Positions 1 to 9,663 of a stretch of DNA of 16,818 bases are shown one piece after another (position 1 is the first letter of the stretch; each line of letters starts with the position of its first letter). The notes beneath the pieces are model-generated. The model was not told the DNA's origin. It searched no databases and saw only the letters and a program-made list of their open reading frames with translations. A program made the position numbers and the translations under genes. This DNA comes from Echinostoma caproni (lineage: Eukaryota; Platyhelminthes; Trematoda; Plagiorchiida; Echinostomatidae): the NCBI GenBank assembly GCA_900618425.1, contig UZAN01040292.1, positions 66,538 to 83,355 of the forward strand, in the 5' to 3' direction.

Positions 1-345
1 AAGTCCTGCGTACGCTGCCCGAGCCTTGGGAATTCGTGCGGTTATCTTCTTTGATGCACTATCATTGTTGGTCACGCACCCACCCAGTTACGAGAAGCAG
101 TCAACTTCAGCTGATTTCTGACCGTCTAGTTTCAGAACGGAAATCGGCGACAACGAGTCTTACAGCATCAATTTGCACTTTGAAGGTGCAAAGCACATGC
201 TGAATGGAGCGACAGAACTTGCTCACCTGTCAAGTGCGCTTTGCCTATCTTCTATAGATTCGAACAATCAAACTATGTCGTCAGCGTACTCCAAATTGCA
301 GAGATTTCTCCAGCTGCCTATGGAGTACCTACATTTGGAGACCAC
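1..345 (-). pseudogene. YADD motif and thumb of the RTE-like RT, heavily decayed, cut by window edge
   Basis: After a disturbed patch at about 335-367, where a neighbouring frame reads EILENTISGLQ, the RT frame resumes with RNLCNLEYADDIV. The YADD catalytic pair (motif C) is at 277-288. Beyond it FAPSKCKLML and LGGCVTNN, then ARIPKARAAYAGL, match the thumb region of RTE-type RTs and run to base 1. Four in-frame stops interrupt it: TGA 268-270, TGA 223-225, TAA 160-162 and TAA 88-90. The decay is much denser than in the palm just upstream on the same strand. Confidence 0.8.
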
Positions 346-1191
346 TTATTGTGTTCTCAAGTATTTCGTGAAATCGAACAGGAAAGGCGAAAGAGGGCAT
401 CCTTGACCAGCACCGCTGCTAGTTACGAATGACCTACTCAGCTCGCCATAGACCGGTACGCTACCGGAGGTATGCAAGTATAATGACCTCAATATGTTCA
501 TATACTTCTGTGGCATTTCGTAGCGAAGGAGCGAACCCATAAGGGGTTCACGATCAACTGAGTCGAAGGCCCATTTTAGATCAAGGAACACGACAACCGT
601 TGATCGACGGTGCGTATGGCGTAGTTCGAGGACTTGACGCAGGGTGAAGATTTGATCGATGCAACCGCGGTCTAGTCGGAATCCTGCTTGTTGTTCGCGG
701 ATATTGGTCACCTTAAACTGTGTCAGACGTAGAAGTTTGATGGAGGCTAGTAACCTGGTGGCGATTGGGATCAAAGTTATTCCACGGTTGTTTGCGCAGT
801 CGTTACGATATCCCTTTTTAAAAATTCGAACAATCAGTGATTCACTCCAGGATGATGGTATGCGCTCGTGTGACCAGATGCTACGCATTAGATCAGTAAT
901 GGAGTCTACAAGGTCACCGCCACCCATCTTGAAACGAGTGGGAGGAAGCCCGTCAGGTCCTGCTGCTTTTCCTTTCTTCAGCGCTTGAATGTATGATCGA
1001 ACTTGTGCTACAGTAGGAGGTTCACATGACACTTCCCATGGAGCCTCAAATGCACCAGACGAGGTAGTTTGGCTAGCACCTGGCCAGCTGAACTGTTCGT
1101 TGAAGTACTCCGCCGACCGGTCAAACTGTTGTTCCCTATTGTGAACAGCTTGTCCACTTTTGTCGCAGATTGTTTCACTAACTGTGATTCA
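346..1191 (-). pseudogene. Reverse transcriptase (fingers and palm) of the RTE-like element
   Basis: In a frame offset from the endonuclease frame, translation resumes as VSETICDKSGQAVHN at about 1180 and stays open to a TAA at 346-348. Recognisable blocks, N to C: AEYFNEQFSWPGA, KKGKAAGPDGLPP (RT block 1), NNRGITLIPIATRLLA (block 2), REQQAGFR with GCIDQIFTLRQVLE (block 2a/3), motif A VVVFLDLKWAFDSVDR with the catalytic Asp codon at 580-582, and GQGCPLSPFLF (motif B, ending near 375). Downstream the frame is lost, so motif C (YADD) lies past a stop. The wild-type family usually reads GVRQGCP; here it is GAGQGCP. No start codon of its own is expected, because this is the second half of one polyprotein. 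Confidence 0.9.
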
Positions 1192-1619
1192 CCGACCTCC
1201 CGTGTTGCGTGCCAGTTGGAGCAGTCGTTACTGTTCCCTAATGCAGCTCCAACTTCCAATTCACTAACTATCGTTGCCCACCAGTTCTCACGGTCTTTCT
1301 TGAGGCTCCTTGTGAGTTGACATTGTAGACGCCACCAAATCCAGCCTTGATCCCGGGTGGTTGGGATTTGCCGCTTTTTCTCTATCAGTGCTACTGACTC
1401 ATCAGATATCCAGTGCCTCAGGTAAGCTACTGCTGCGGACAGCATTGCTCGTTTGATCTGATCCCACTGTCCATGCACATCATCACCCCGCAGCGCGTTT
1501 AGCTCTTGCTCTTGTTCCGATGCAAAACGGGCACGAACGGTTGGTTTAGATAAACGATGATGTACCAACCGAGTTTGGTGAGCTTTTATGCGACCAGTGA
1601 GTTGGAGAGTGAACTTCAC
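1192..1619 (-). pseudogene. Linker between endonuclease and RT of the RTE-like element
   Basis: This continues the endonuclease frame without a stop, starting KFTLQLTGRIK and running through basic, Trp-containing sequence up to REVGES. In RTE-type proteins this stretch joins the endonuclease to the RT fingers and has no catalytic motif. The same frame stays open down to a stop at 1008, but below about 1185 its translation no longer resembles the family while the next frame does. The open stretch 1008-1185 in this frame is therefore a shadow, and the true reading moves to the RT frame. Confidence 0.75.
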
Positions 1620-2594
1620 CAAAACTAATGCATGATCAGATTGAACGCATGTTTTCCAATAGGATACGCAGTTTTGTACCGAACGACGCCAACGGTAGCT
1701 TACTGCTATGTGGTCGATCTGAATTAGCGTACCAGTGGAATTTGAGCGTCATGTTACTGTCCGTTGAGAGCTGTGTCGGAGGATAGTGCTGGATAGGAAC
1801 AGGTGATGATTTGCGCAGAACTGAAGAAGTCGATCGTCATTATCTGTTCGCTGGCAGGGCAGAGCACAATCACCGTCTAGACAAGCCTCCGATGCCCTCA
1901 CTTTTCCAACTTGTGCGTTTAAATCACCTGCGAGAACAAGTATATCGGAGCTTCGACCCCATCGAATAAGTTCGGTGAGTTTATCATAAAACTCGTCCTT
2001 TTGTGTGTCAGAACTGCAGTTCTTCGGAGCTGACGCTGAAATGATGAACAGACACCTTTTAGTGTTGCTTTCCTTTCGGATGCTGGTAGATCCTTGGAGT
2101 CGTATCGCACATAAACGACTGTTGACGGGAATCCAATCGAGTAGTGCAGCTTCGGCTGTATTATTGGGTACACTGCCCACGCCACGCTGGCCTACTGAAC
2201 GGGCTAAGTCATCACCTGATGCGTGGAGGAAGAATCTTGAAGACAACCTCGGCGCACTTAAGTGGCTTATAGTACCAGGATCCTGGATTCGCGTCTCTGA
2301 TAAGTAGCAGACATCAATCCCCAAAGAGTTCATTGTATGCGCCAGACACGTTTGTTGACCTACCTGCATCAGTGCCGTTATATTGGAGGCCCCCAGATTT
2401 ATTGTTTGACGAGGTTTCAGAATCTGCAATCTATTTTGTGGTAAACTACTTACCGGGCTACTTGGCACTGAGCTTTGGCAAGCGACGAATAAGTTGTCTC
2501 CGTGAGTGCTACGGGTTGAAAGAAGGGGGAAGGGGCGAGAGTTGGGAACGGAAGACAAAGAGTTAAGAATAGGTTGGGTCGTATTCGCTCTCAT
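1620..2594 (-). pseudogene. AP-endonuclease domain of the RTE-like element, interrupted by TGA
   Basis: This is the N-terminal part of the retrotransposon protein, starting at an ATG (2594-2592). A Ser/Pro-rich leader of about 65 residues precedes the nuclease fold. The motif LSETR carries the metal-binding Glu at about residue 100 (SETR codons 2289-2300), and GDLNA, equivalent to the family GDFNA motif, lies at about residues 223-227 (1914-1928). A TGA at 1749-1751 is codon 282. Beyond it the same frame reads IQIDHIAVSYRWR and then SDH at 1632-1640 (about residues 319-321), the motif holding the catalytic His. The stop therefore cuts the endonuclease before its last catalytic motif. The surrounding family sequence has Trp here, so TGG to TGA is the likely mutation; that is inference. 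A product ending at the TGA would have 281 residues and should be inactive as a nuclease. Confidence 0.88.
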
Positions 2595-3361
2595 TGATTC
2601 GGATTACCCGTTTCCCCGTTGGTTTTTAGAACCCAGTTTACGGTCTGGTCTCATCGCACAACATTCGGCACGTTAGAAATATTCGAACCAGTGAAGTATG
2701 GATCATATTTGGTTTACAATTGCAGCGAAATTTGGTTTACGTCAATGTGGACAACATTGAGTGAGAATATTTTTGATTGAAAATACACACGAAGCGAAAT
2801 CTACTGAAATCCTTTCATGCAATCAATGCACGTCTTAGCATCTAGTGAGCACCAGTCCGACAAAAGTATGCCCGAGCAAATTTATCAAGATTGTTGATTT
2901 AGCATTGGTATGCATTACTGCCACCACCAACAAATAGGTTGGAATAATAATGATACAGGAGCTGCGCTTTGAACTTTTACTGGTGCGCGGAAACGTTCAG
3001 GTGTGTGAGCGAGGTGTAAACAGTATACGTAAACACTTCTTTACACCTGCTTCTATGAAAGGTTAATGATCATTCGGATATCCGGTTGGTGACCGAGCTT
3101 GCAATGATCTGTGCTTATAAATCCTCTTACACGGAAAAGAATGCAGAAACACATTTCACATCAACTGAAAATTTTCGCATGACATTACCCGTGACTCGAG
3201 GAACAGTTCCCTAATAGTCACTAAGAAGCTTACAATGTGGTTTGATCAAACTCACTGTGGCACACACAAGACTATGCTTACAAAACGAACATACAACCTG
3301 ATTGAAAAATTCACTTGATATTACGTTTAATTGCTTTCAATAAACTGAATGCAACCTCTTC

Positions 3362-3375
3362 CTCTCTCTCTCTCT
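3362..3375. repeat. (CT)n microsatellite
   Basis: A short run of seven CT dinucleotides in pyrimidine-rich surroundings (GCAACCTCTTC upstream). It is a simple repeat with no visible function. Confidence 0.85.
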
Positions 3376-4929
3376 TGATGTCGGGTTATCCTGTAATCGA
3401 TCATCAACAAGATTTCCATTTCCGATTTACCAGTATTCCGAATATCACACTTATTCATGCGGGTTTGAACCCTTTCACACTGATATGGGTGGCGTATGTC
3501 TTTACTCACACTTTCGACAATCACATCCCATGGCTATCTTTATACCACCAAACTGCTGCAAGAAAGTGCATAATTACTAGCTGTTTAAACTGAAACTCTC
3601 ATTAGACAGGCTCTGGCACACTTTCTGACCGTTCAACTGTCCACGGACTAATAGGGGAGCATTAGAAACAAAATTGACCGTAACTTCGCTTGTCCCTTTG
3701 GGATCACAGTGTCTGTGAAGTTAATTTAGTCTACAATTTACTAGCACATTGAAAACTATCTGGTTTTGTTTGGAATTAACCAAAATCATTCACTTGAAAT
3801 AAGTCCGTGATGATGTTCACGTGATTTATGAAGTGAATCCCTAAAAAGGTTTTATCTCTGAATATTTCAACCCGTTGTCCCTTTTATACAATAATCAACC
3901 ACACCGAATCCCTCAACAAGACGCATTGACATAAGACGCAAGATTTGGGCTATGGAAACAGCTGTGTTTGCGGGCGGGTAACCCGGTAATGTAAGTGGGC
4001 AAAAGCATCTACATTTCTAACAGCCCGATAGCTTTGATAATCAATGAGACTGGTGTTTTTGAAAGCGACTCTCATCATAACCGTCATATCGACCAAGATC
4101 TTTCATCTTTACTTCTAATGTCTGCCCGAGGAGCAATAAAAGGTGCTATTTCTTCTGCATTTCTATTTCCCATTTACATACCTATTTGCTTCTTCCCGTC
4201 TTATTGAGTACGTGAGTGATGTAATATTTGGATTACTCTGCCTAAACTGATAATTTTGGACTGCTCTGCAAGCTGACCTGACATAAATTGTAGATTGGTT
4301 TCCGCACTGGAACCTAAAAATGAATCCCAAGAAAAGTTCCGACCGATTTTTTATCCCTTTTCAAAAGTTTCAAATGTAAAAGACTTAAATACGTATTTCC
4401 CTAGATAAATCTTAAACGTAATCTACTTCCCCGTTCTGCATCGCATTTCTGACATGACCAGACCAGGTGAGACTGAGATGAAAGGTTACACCAAGAAGGC
4501 TGACAGATAATTGTTGGTTCATTTGATCAATTAACTGGGATAAAGAAGGGTTAGCACTGACTACTTCATCACAGTTGAAGCCTGAAGAGAGACTGAAACA
4601 GATCTAGGTTGCACGATTTATGCCAAAGCAGATCCCTCTGCAGTATGTATCGTTGGTCAGTACATCACTGACAATCGAACATGACAGGATCGAATGAACA
4701 CCATTTTTTATTACCATCAAGTCAGTGGTAGTTTGACTGACAGTTCTTTTTGCACACACTGAGTCTAGATTTGCATCTTCTTACTGCAATCTAGTATGCG
4801 AATCGAAGCAGTCTAATAAGCAAAATCTACGTTGATATAAATTGTACAACCAAGCTCTGTTGTACTCTCTCTTTCTCTTCAAGTTTCACCTGTGGGAAAT
4901 TATGCAGTGTCAACCGTCCTTTATTCCAC

Positions 4930-4963
4930 TCAACTGATCAACTGACCAACTCAACTGACCAAC
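4930..4963. repeat. 13-bp tandem repeat, about 2.6 copies
   Basis: A partial unit TCAACTGA is followed by two exact copies of TCAACTGACCAAC (4938-4950 and 4951-4963). This is a small tandem duplication, probably from replication slippage. Confidence 0.85.
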
Positions 4964-5749
4964 AGTTATCTGTCAGCCATCCTTTCATGTCCCCAGATGC
5001 GCTCCAGAAGATGAAACTATTTACATTTGAGGAGTCACGCCTGAGGTCACTTCTGTCCGATTCATCTCATAAGGATGCTTTTTTATTATTTTAGACTACA
5101 TTTTATCTAACTGGCATTGTGGACCATATTACATTTCCTCGGAGCTATTCAATCTGGACCTTGAACTCATCTCCATGTCTCTTCAGTTTCAATCGGTCTG
5201 TAGCCATATCCTTCATGCGCACCTTGTACATGCACCTCGTATGGCATAGATTCATATCCGAACGCGAATAGAAAAGACTCACGCCAATCGGAACACAGAT
5301 GTTTCGTCCTGATTGAGAGGAGTATCAAGAAATCTAAAGACCGGAATTGCCCTTACGGTCCATCTGGTTGAATGCTAGACTCTACGAGTGAAATTCCCGG
5401 TTTCATCGATTGAGAAATACATCAAGGCAACCGGTGATCAAGTTTACCCCCGGTCGATCAAAACGGTAGTGTATGCTCACGTTCTGCTGTCCTTTACTTT
5501 ACTCAAGGTCCTACTAACGATAACACTCCCTTGCGCGCAAACACGTGACCCAAAATGCATTGGATATCGACTGCTTTTGCCCCTATTGTTCTGATCATAT
5601 ATGCAAATTCTTGCATGTTTTACGTAGCGATCCGTAAAATGCTTGCATTTCACAACCTGTGTCTTATTTCCATCCTCGTGGATTGGTTAAAGGGAAAACA
5701 TTGTTTTAAGTTTGGTAAGTAATCTCAAGAAGAGGGAATTCAAGCAACC

Positions 5750-6004
5750 AGAGAGGTAATCAAAGAGAGAGTGAGATGATGTGAGAGTGATGATGATGGT
5801 GATGGTACAGCAGTAGCTGGAACTGGTTGATCTTTAATGCTGCAACCTTTGGCTCTACGTGATAGTGACCTGCTTAGGGGTTTGCGATACTTCAGTTGAG
5901 CCATAACACCTTGGTCGTATCACGGAGACCCATCTGGTCTGTGGCTAGAGATAATAAGGAATATGGCTTTCACATTGAACTGAGCCGAATAAGTAAAGTA
6001 AAGT
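5750..6004 (+). mobile_element. Possible 3' tail of a non-LTR retrotransposon
   Basis: A GA-rich and GATG-rich lead-in (about 5760-5805) is followed by a moderately GC-rich unique stretch that ends in a short pentamer run, AAGTAAAGTAAAGT at 5991-6004. LINEs of the RTE and related clades commonly end in a short tandem tail of this kind, and the stretch reads to me like repeat 3' UTR sequence from trematodes. No RT coding sequence is visible upstream, so it would be a severely 5'-truncated copy on the plus strand. It could equally be unique sequence that happens to contain a short repeat. Confidence 0.25.
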
Positions 6005-9000
6005 GATCAAAACAATTTACTCAAATTACGGTGTTAGAGTGCAGCAATGTGCAATATGGTACAACATAGCACACCGTGTAAGTAGTCTTAGATATGTACC
6101 GTGCTAATTTGTAACACATGACAAGCGGTGTTCAAGCCTTGGAAACGGACTGTCATAGGCAGGCTTTAGCACAATGCCTAAAATTCAGACGCTAGTACAA
6201 TTATACTCCACATTGGTAGCAGGTGGCAGTACTGATTTTGCGATCAATAGTACTTATGCCCTTACGGGGGCATTTTGTGTTTCTGCGCTCGAACTACAAG
6301 GATTAATCTGGTTGCTTTTCAGATCGCTACAATAGACTTTCAAGCGGTTTATCTTTTCTCTCGTTCACCACGCAGTGAGATGTATGGCGAAACTGGCAAT
6401 TATAAAAAAACACTTTAAACTATGGTACTAAACTGGTCATATGAAATGATTCCTTAAACCCGTACAAACCAAGGACTCTTATCCAAATGATAGTTGGATA
6501 TTGAAAAAAAAGAGTGAGAACAATACAAGTTTACCGACCCCATCCTTTAGATTCCCGGTTTATTTTGTATTTGGTTTTAGTTCAGTTCGAATCCACGGGC
6601 GTTATTTGGATTGGCGATGCCAACTTTGATTTGACTTAAATTGACTATGACCGACCGGTCTTGTCGTCGTTGACGTTGACGGTACGGGAACGGGACTTGA
6701 CGCTCGTTAAAAGTTGTTGGAGCGAGACTATATCTGTCGACTTCTGACAACCCTGGTCCCAAGCCGAATTATGGCCAAAGTTTATTCGCATACTTGGATT
6801 CTATCTGGATCAAATGTGCCGATAATAACATAGAGAACCGCTCCAAACCGAAATGTCACTTTATACTGTCAACCTTGGAAGATCAGCGATGTTGGATGTT
6901 TATTGTTTCAGTAGGGCAGACCGTTCTGAATACAGATAAAGTTTTTAATTGGCATTCGCAAAATCGATCAAAACGAACTGGTTACTCTCTGTTGTACTTG
7001 GCACATGGATGAACATCATTATAACTGACATTTTTTTTATTACTTGCCCAGTTCATCTGGGTGAGGGGTTTTTAAATGCTCTCCGTCCCTGTCATGCTAT
7101 TGAGATCTGGATTTTTCCGATGATCCCTCGAGGGGGAGATTTCCTACTCTAATACCCATTATTTTGATCTGCCTCCAGCAGCCATGAATTCTGACGAAAT
7201 AACTATCTTCCATTTGTAGCGGCTACCTTAAAAGCAACACATTTGCCTCCTCGCGACCGCCAACTTTGTTTAAAGTCGCCCATTGTTCCAATATGGCTGA
7301 GGTATCTTTTCTCCTATCAAACACAAGACGATAGTTTCGACTGTCTTGTGATTCGGCATGATCAACTTGTTCAGCTTCTAGCCATTGTTAGACACACTCG
7401 TATTTGGAATGCATTAAACGTATTGATTTTTAAGGCCCGACTTTTCATTTCAGTTGAAGGTTCGATCAGATTTACATTTATGTCATTGTGTCGAACTACC
7501 ACAGAATTATCCATCTAGAAGTATCGATCTGACACGTACACAATGGGGCAGGCTCACATTTCGATGAGTAGAGTGCGAAAAAGAGATTGATTATTTGAGT
7601 GCTAGTTTCGTTTTAGTAACTGGTTAACCAGCTATTCTGTCACTTGATTTAGAACAACTACCGCCAATAGTCTGTTAATCTTTTCATTTTAATTTTGTTT
7701 TATGCACTCAAAGATATGCAATATGCAATTAAAACTAAATATCGGGGTAGTGTTTAACTAAATACTGTTAGTAAGTGAAAACTGAAGCCATTCAGGGAGT
7801 AACGGATGAAGGGGTGAGTGGTTCTAACCCATGAGCCATACATGGAACACTAGTTTAGCCATCATTAGGGCACAAGATGACGTTGGATCATATAAAGAAA
7901 TGGTAGCAGAGTAAGAAAGACAGGTCCCGTGATTTCAGAATGGAATCCGAATTATCTGAAAATAATTCGGAAAATTCTCGTACGATATCACACATGTACC
8001 TAGGCTTCTTCGGAATGCCTTTGAGCGGAAATTCCCATGAGACAATAGGGTTCCATGTAAGCGTTGGAGTAAATTTTGTGTGACTAAAAGTCAGAAGCGA
8101 ATGGGAGATATCTCTATTCCCTGTTGTCTATCTCCCGGACAATCCATTAACATATCAGTCTAATTCAGCTTGCCAGATAATAAAATGAACACTCGGTTAT
8201 TAAATACATTTACTCAACGATGCATCTTGACTCAAGTCTTTAGGAAGTCTTTCAGTGTGTTTGTTCATGATGATGTGGAAGTGTGAGCACTGTTCAAGAT
8301 AATCAGCTCGATCTGGTTCTGAGGAATGAATGCAGCCGACTTCTTTGGCAAACCACCGTTGAACACTCAGGAAGTGGGGCTTTTCACGTTGTCGCCCATA
8401 TAATACTAATAATAGGATGAGTTGTGCAGACATTTGAAACCTGTTTCAGTGCTGTGTTTCATCACTTAGTCCATGTCCCTTTGTGTTCATCACCGAACAC
8501 AGGTGCGCGTCAGTTGTTGTTGTTTTTGTCAGTAGTGGTTGTTTTGTCAACCTCACGTGTTGACATTGTCGTAGTCATGATTGTATCCTAACAAGTCTGG
8601 TCTTAAGGTTCATTGAAGCTGTACTGATTTAAACCCAATCTTAGTCAACAATTACCTGTAGCTTTTGATATTATCGAATGTCATCTACTTCGGTCGAATC
8701 ATTTTTCACCTATCGGCATTACTAGTATTATGCATCCAACCTGGGGGGAACTGACGTTGTGTCTAAGGGAAAATTCGGATTATAAAAAAGGAAACATAAT
8801 TTGAAACACATATGGTAGTCACATTCTCATTAAAGACTCCGGGTTGGTGGTCAAACGATTTAAGAGTTTCAGGTGAGCAGTGGAGAATTTGATTTGCGGT
8901 GCACAGAGCACACGAAGAGTGAAATGAAAAGCCGGAAAGCACTGTACACATATCGCTACTTTGACCTGACTATCTCTCATATGCAGTGCATATTGCACAG

Positions 9001-9508
9001 CTTTGCAACTAATTCATTATTCTACTTCTGTTCAAATTTATGGGAAACTGCAAATGTTTCATTGTAGATCCGCAAACAATACTACTCACATACAATACCG
9101 GTAACACCGCACCACACTCGTAGCTTATTTGCTGTAGATCTGTTCGACCTTCTCTTTGTTTTATTTTCGCTGATATTCAAAGATGCCGGTGGTTTAGATC
9201 GGCTAATCCATTCTAGGGTGTCAAGACTTCGCCTGGGAGCGCATTAGCTTTTATTACGTTGAAATTTGTGTGATAAATTGCATTTGATGTGACTGCTAAT
9301 CTCGTTTAGATAAACGAGTTAGTGACGGTACAAAATCGGAAGCGGCTGAAAGAGCTGAGAGTAAAGCATAATATATCGGATTTATTAAAACCAGATAAAT
9401 GTGTACAAATATTCATTTTAAATAGATCAAACAAACGGCATGTTCGGTGATATCGGAGAATTGAAACAAAATTATTAGAGTGACACATAGAACGGGACAA
9501 ATAGAAAG
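6005..9508. other. No recognisable gene; AT-rich unique sequence
   Basis: I find no domain, RNA gene or transposon motif. Open frames of 60 to 90 codons occur at 6577-6762 (minus), 6794-7012 (plus), 7243-7518 (plus) and 8200-8433 (minus), but none shows recognisable motifs or a convincing splice context. The stretch is treated as noncoding. Confidence 0.45.
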
Positions 9509-9663
9509 GGGTGACGATGGCCCGGTGGTAAAGGTCACCAAATTATCCCAGCACAGGATGTGTGTTCGAAAACCGCTATTTTCCCCCGATATGTGTTCTC
9601 TGGCAGCACGTTAATTAGCCACCTCTCCCTTCCTGAAAATAGCATCATTGTAATTTCAATAAA
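9509..9663 (+). mobile_element. tRNA-derived SINE-like element, degenerate
   Basis: The head resembles a tRNA-type RNA polymerase III promoter. An A-box-like TGGCCCGGTGG lies at 9518-9528 and a B-box-like GTTCGAAAACC at 9564-9574, about 46 bases apart. A G-rich start (GGGGTGA from 9509) faces a C-rich stretch (TTCCCCC near 9581-9587), as in an acceptor stem, but the T-arm no longer pairs well, so this is not a working tRNA gene. After the tRNA-like head comes an unrelated body and a tail with ATTTCAATAAA (AATAAA at 9658-9663). That order is typical of SINEs, which depend on a LINE partner for movement. The family is not identified and the 3' boundary is approximate. Confidence 0.55.

Larger units (their letters stand above)
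1..2640 (-). mobile_element. RTE-clade non-LTR retrotransposon, decayed, 3' end beyond left edge
   Basis: One reading of the minus strand gives, in order, an APE-type endonuclease, a linker and a reverse transcriptase. This is the single-ORF layout of RTE-clade LINEs, which use the endonuclease to nick the target and prime reverse transcription there. The coding signal starts at an ATG at 2594-2592 and runs to base 1 still in recognisable RT sequence, so the RT C-terminus and 3' UTR lie outside the window. The 5' boundary is not defined: I place it loosely at about 2640, in the GC-richer stretch above the ATG, and found no target-site duplication. The lesions are one in-frame TGA, one frameshift between endonuclease and RT, a second pair of shifts near 335-367, and four further stops below 345. 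Clade assignment rests on recalled similarity to trematode RTE (SR2-like) proteins; order, motifs and breaks are read directly. Confidence 0.88.
2641..5749. other. No recognisable gene; AT-rich with short simple repeats
   Basis: I see no conserved protein, RNA gene or mobile-element core here. Open frames are short, lack recognisable motifs and look like chance. The contents I can name are an 11-bp motif ATTTGGTTTAC repeated at 2707-2717 and about 2730-2740, a CT tract at 3362-3375, and a 13-bp tandem repeat at 4930-4963. Exons too short to recognise cannot be excluded. Confidence 0.5.

Noticed and set aside
1008..1185. Continued open frame of the linker after the frameshift
   Set aside because: The translation loses family resemblance, while the overlapping frame reads the expected RT N-terminal sequence.
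659..1320. Plus-strand open frames of 109 and 83 codons opposite the RTE-like RT and linker
   Set aside because: They are antisense shadows of the minus-strand retrotransposon coding sequence, which carries clear motifs.
1370..1410. CTGATGAG on the minus strand, resembling a hammerhead ribozyme core, sought because Penelope-like and some flatworm SINE copies carry such ribozymes
   Set aside because: The partner GAAA strand and closing stems are absent, and the bases are part of the RTE-like linker coding sequence.
2005..2566. Plus-strand frames at 2005-2307 and 2333-2566 and a minus-strand overlap at 1919-2185
   Set aside because: All lie over the endonuclease region in wrong frames and show no motifs.
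6575..6600. B-box-like AGTTCGAATCC on the plus strand
   Set aside because: No box A or tRNA-like pairing at a sensible distance upstream, so neither a tRNA gene nor a SINE head is supported.
6577..6762. 61-codon minus-strand frame rich in Arg and Gln (RQRQRRQDR)
   Set aside because: No recognised family and no convincing splice acceptor upstream. The Arg/Gln run reflects a local GACGTTGACG-like repeat.
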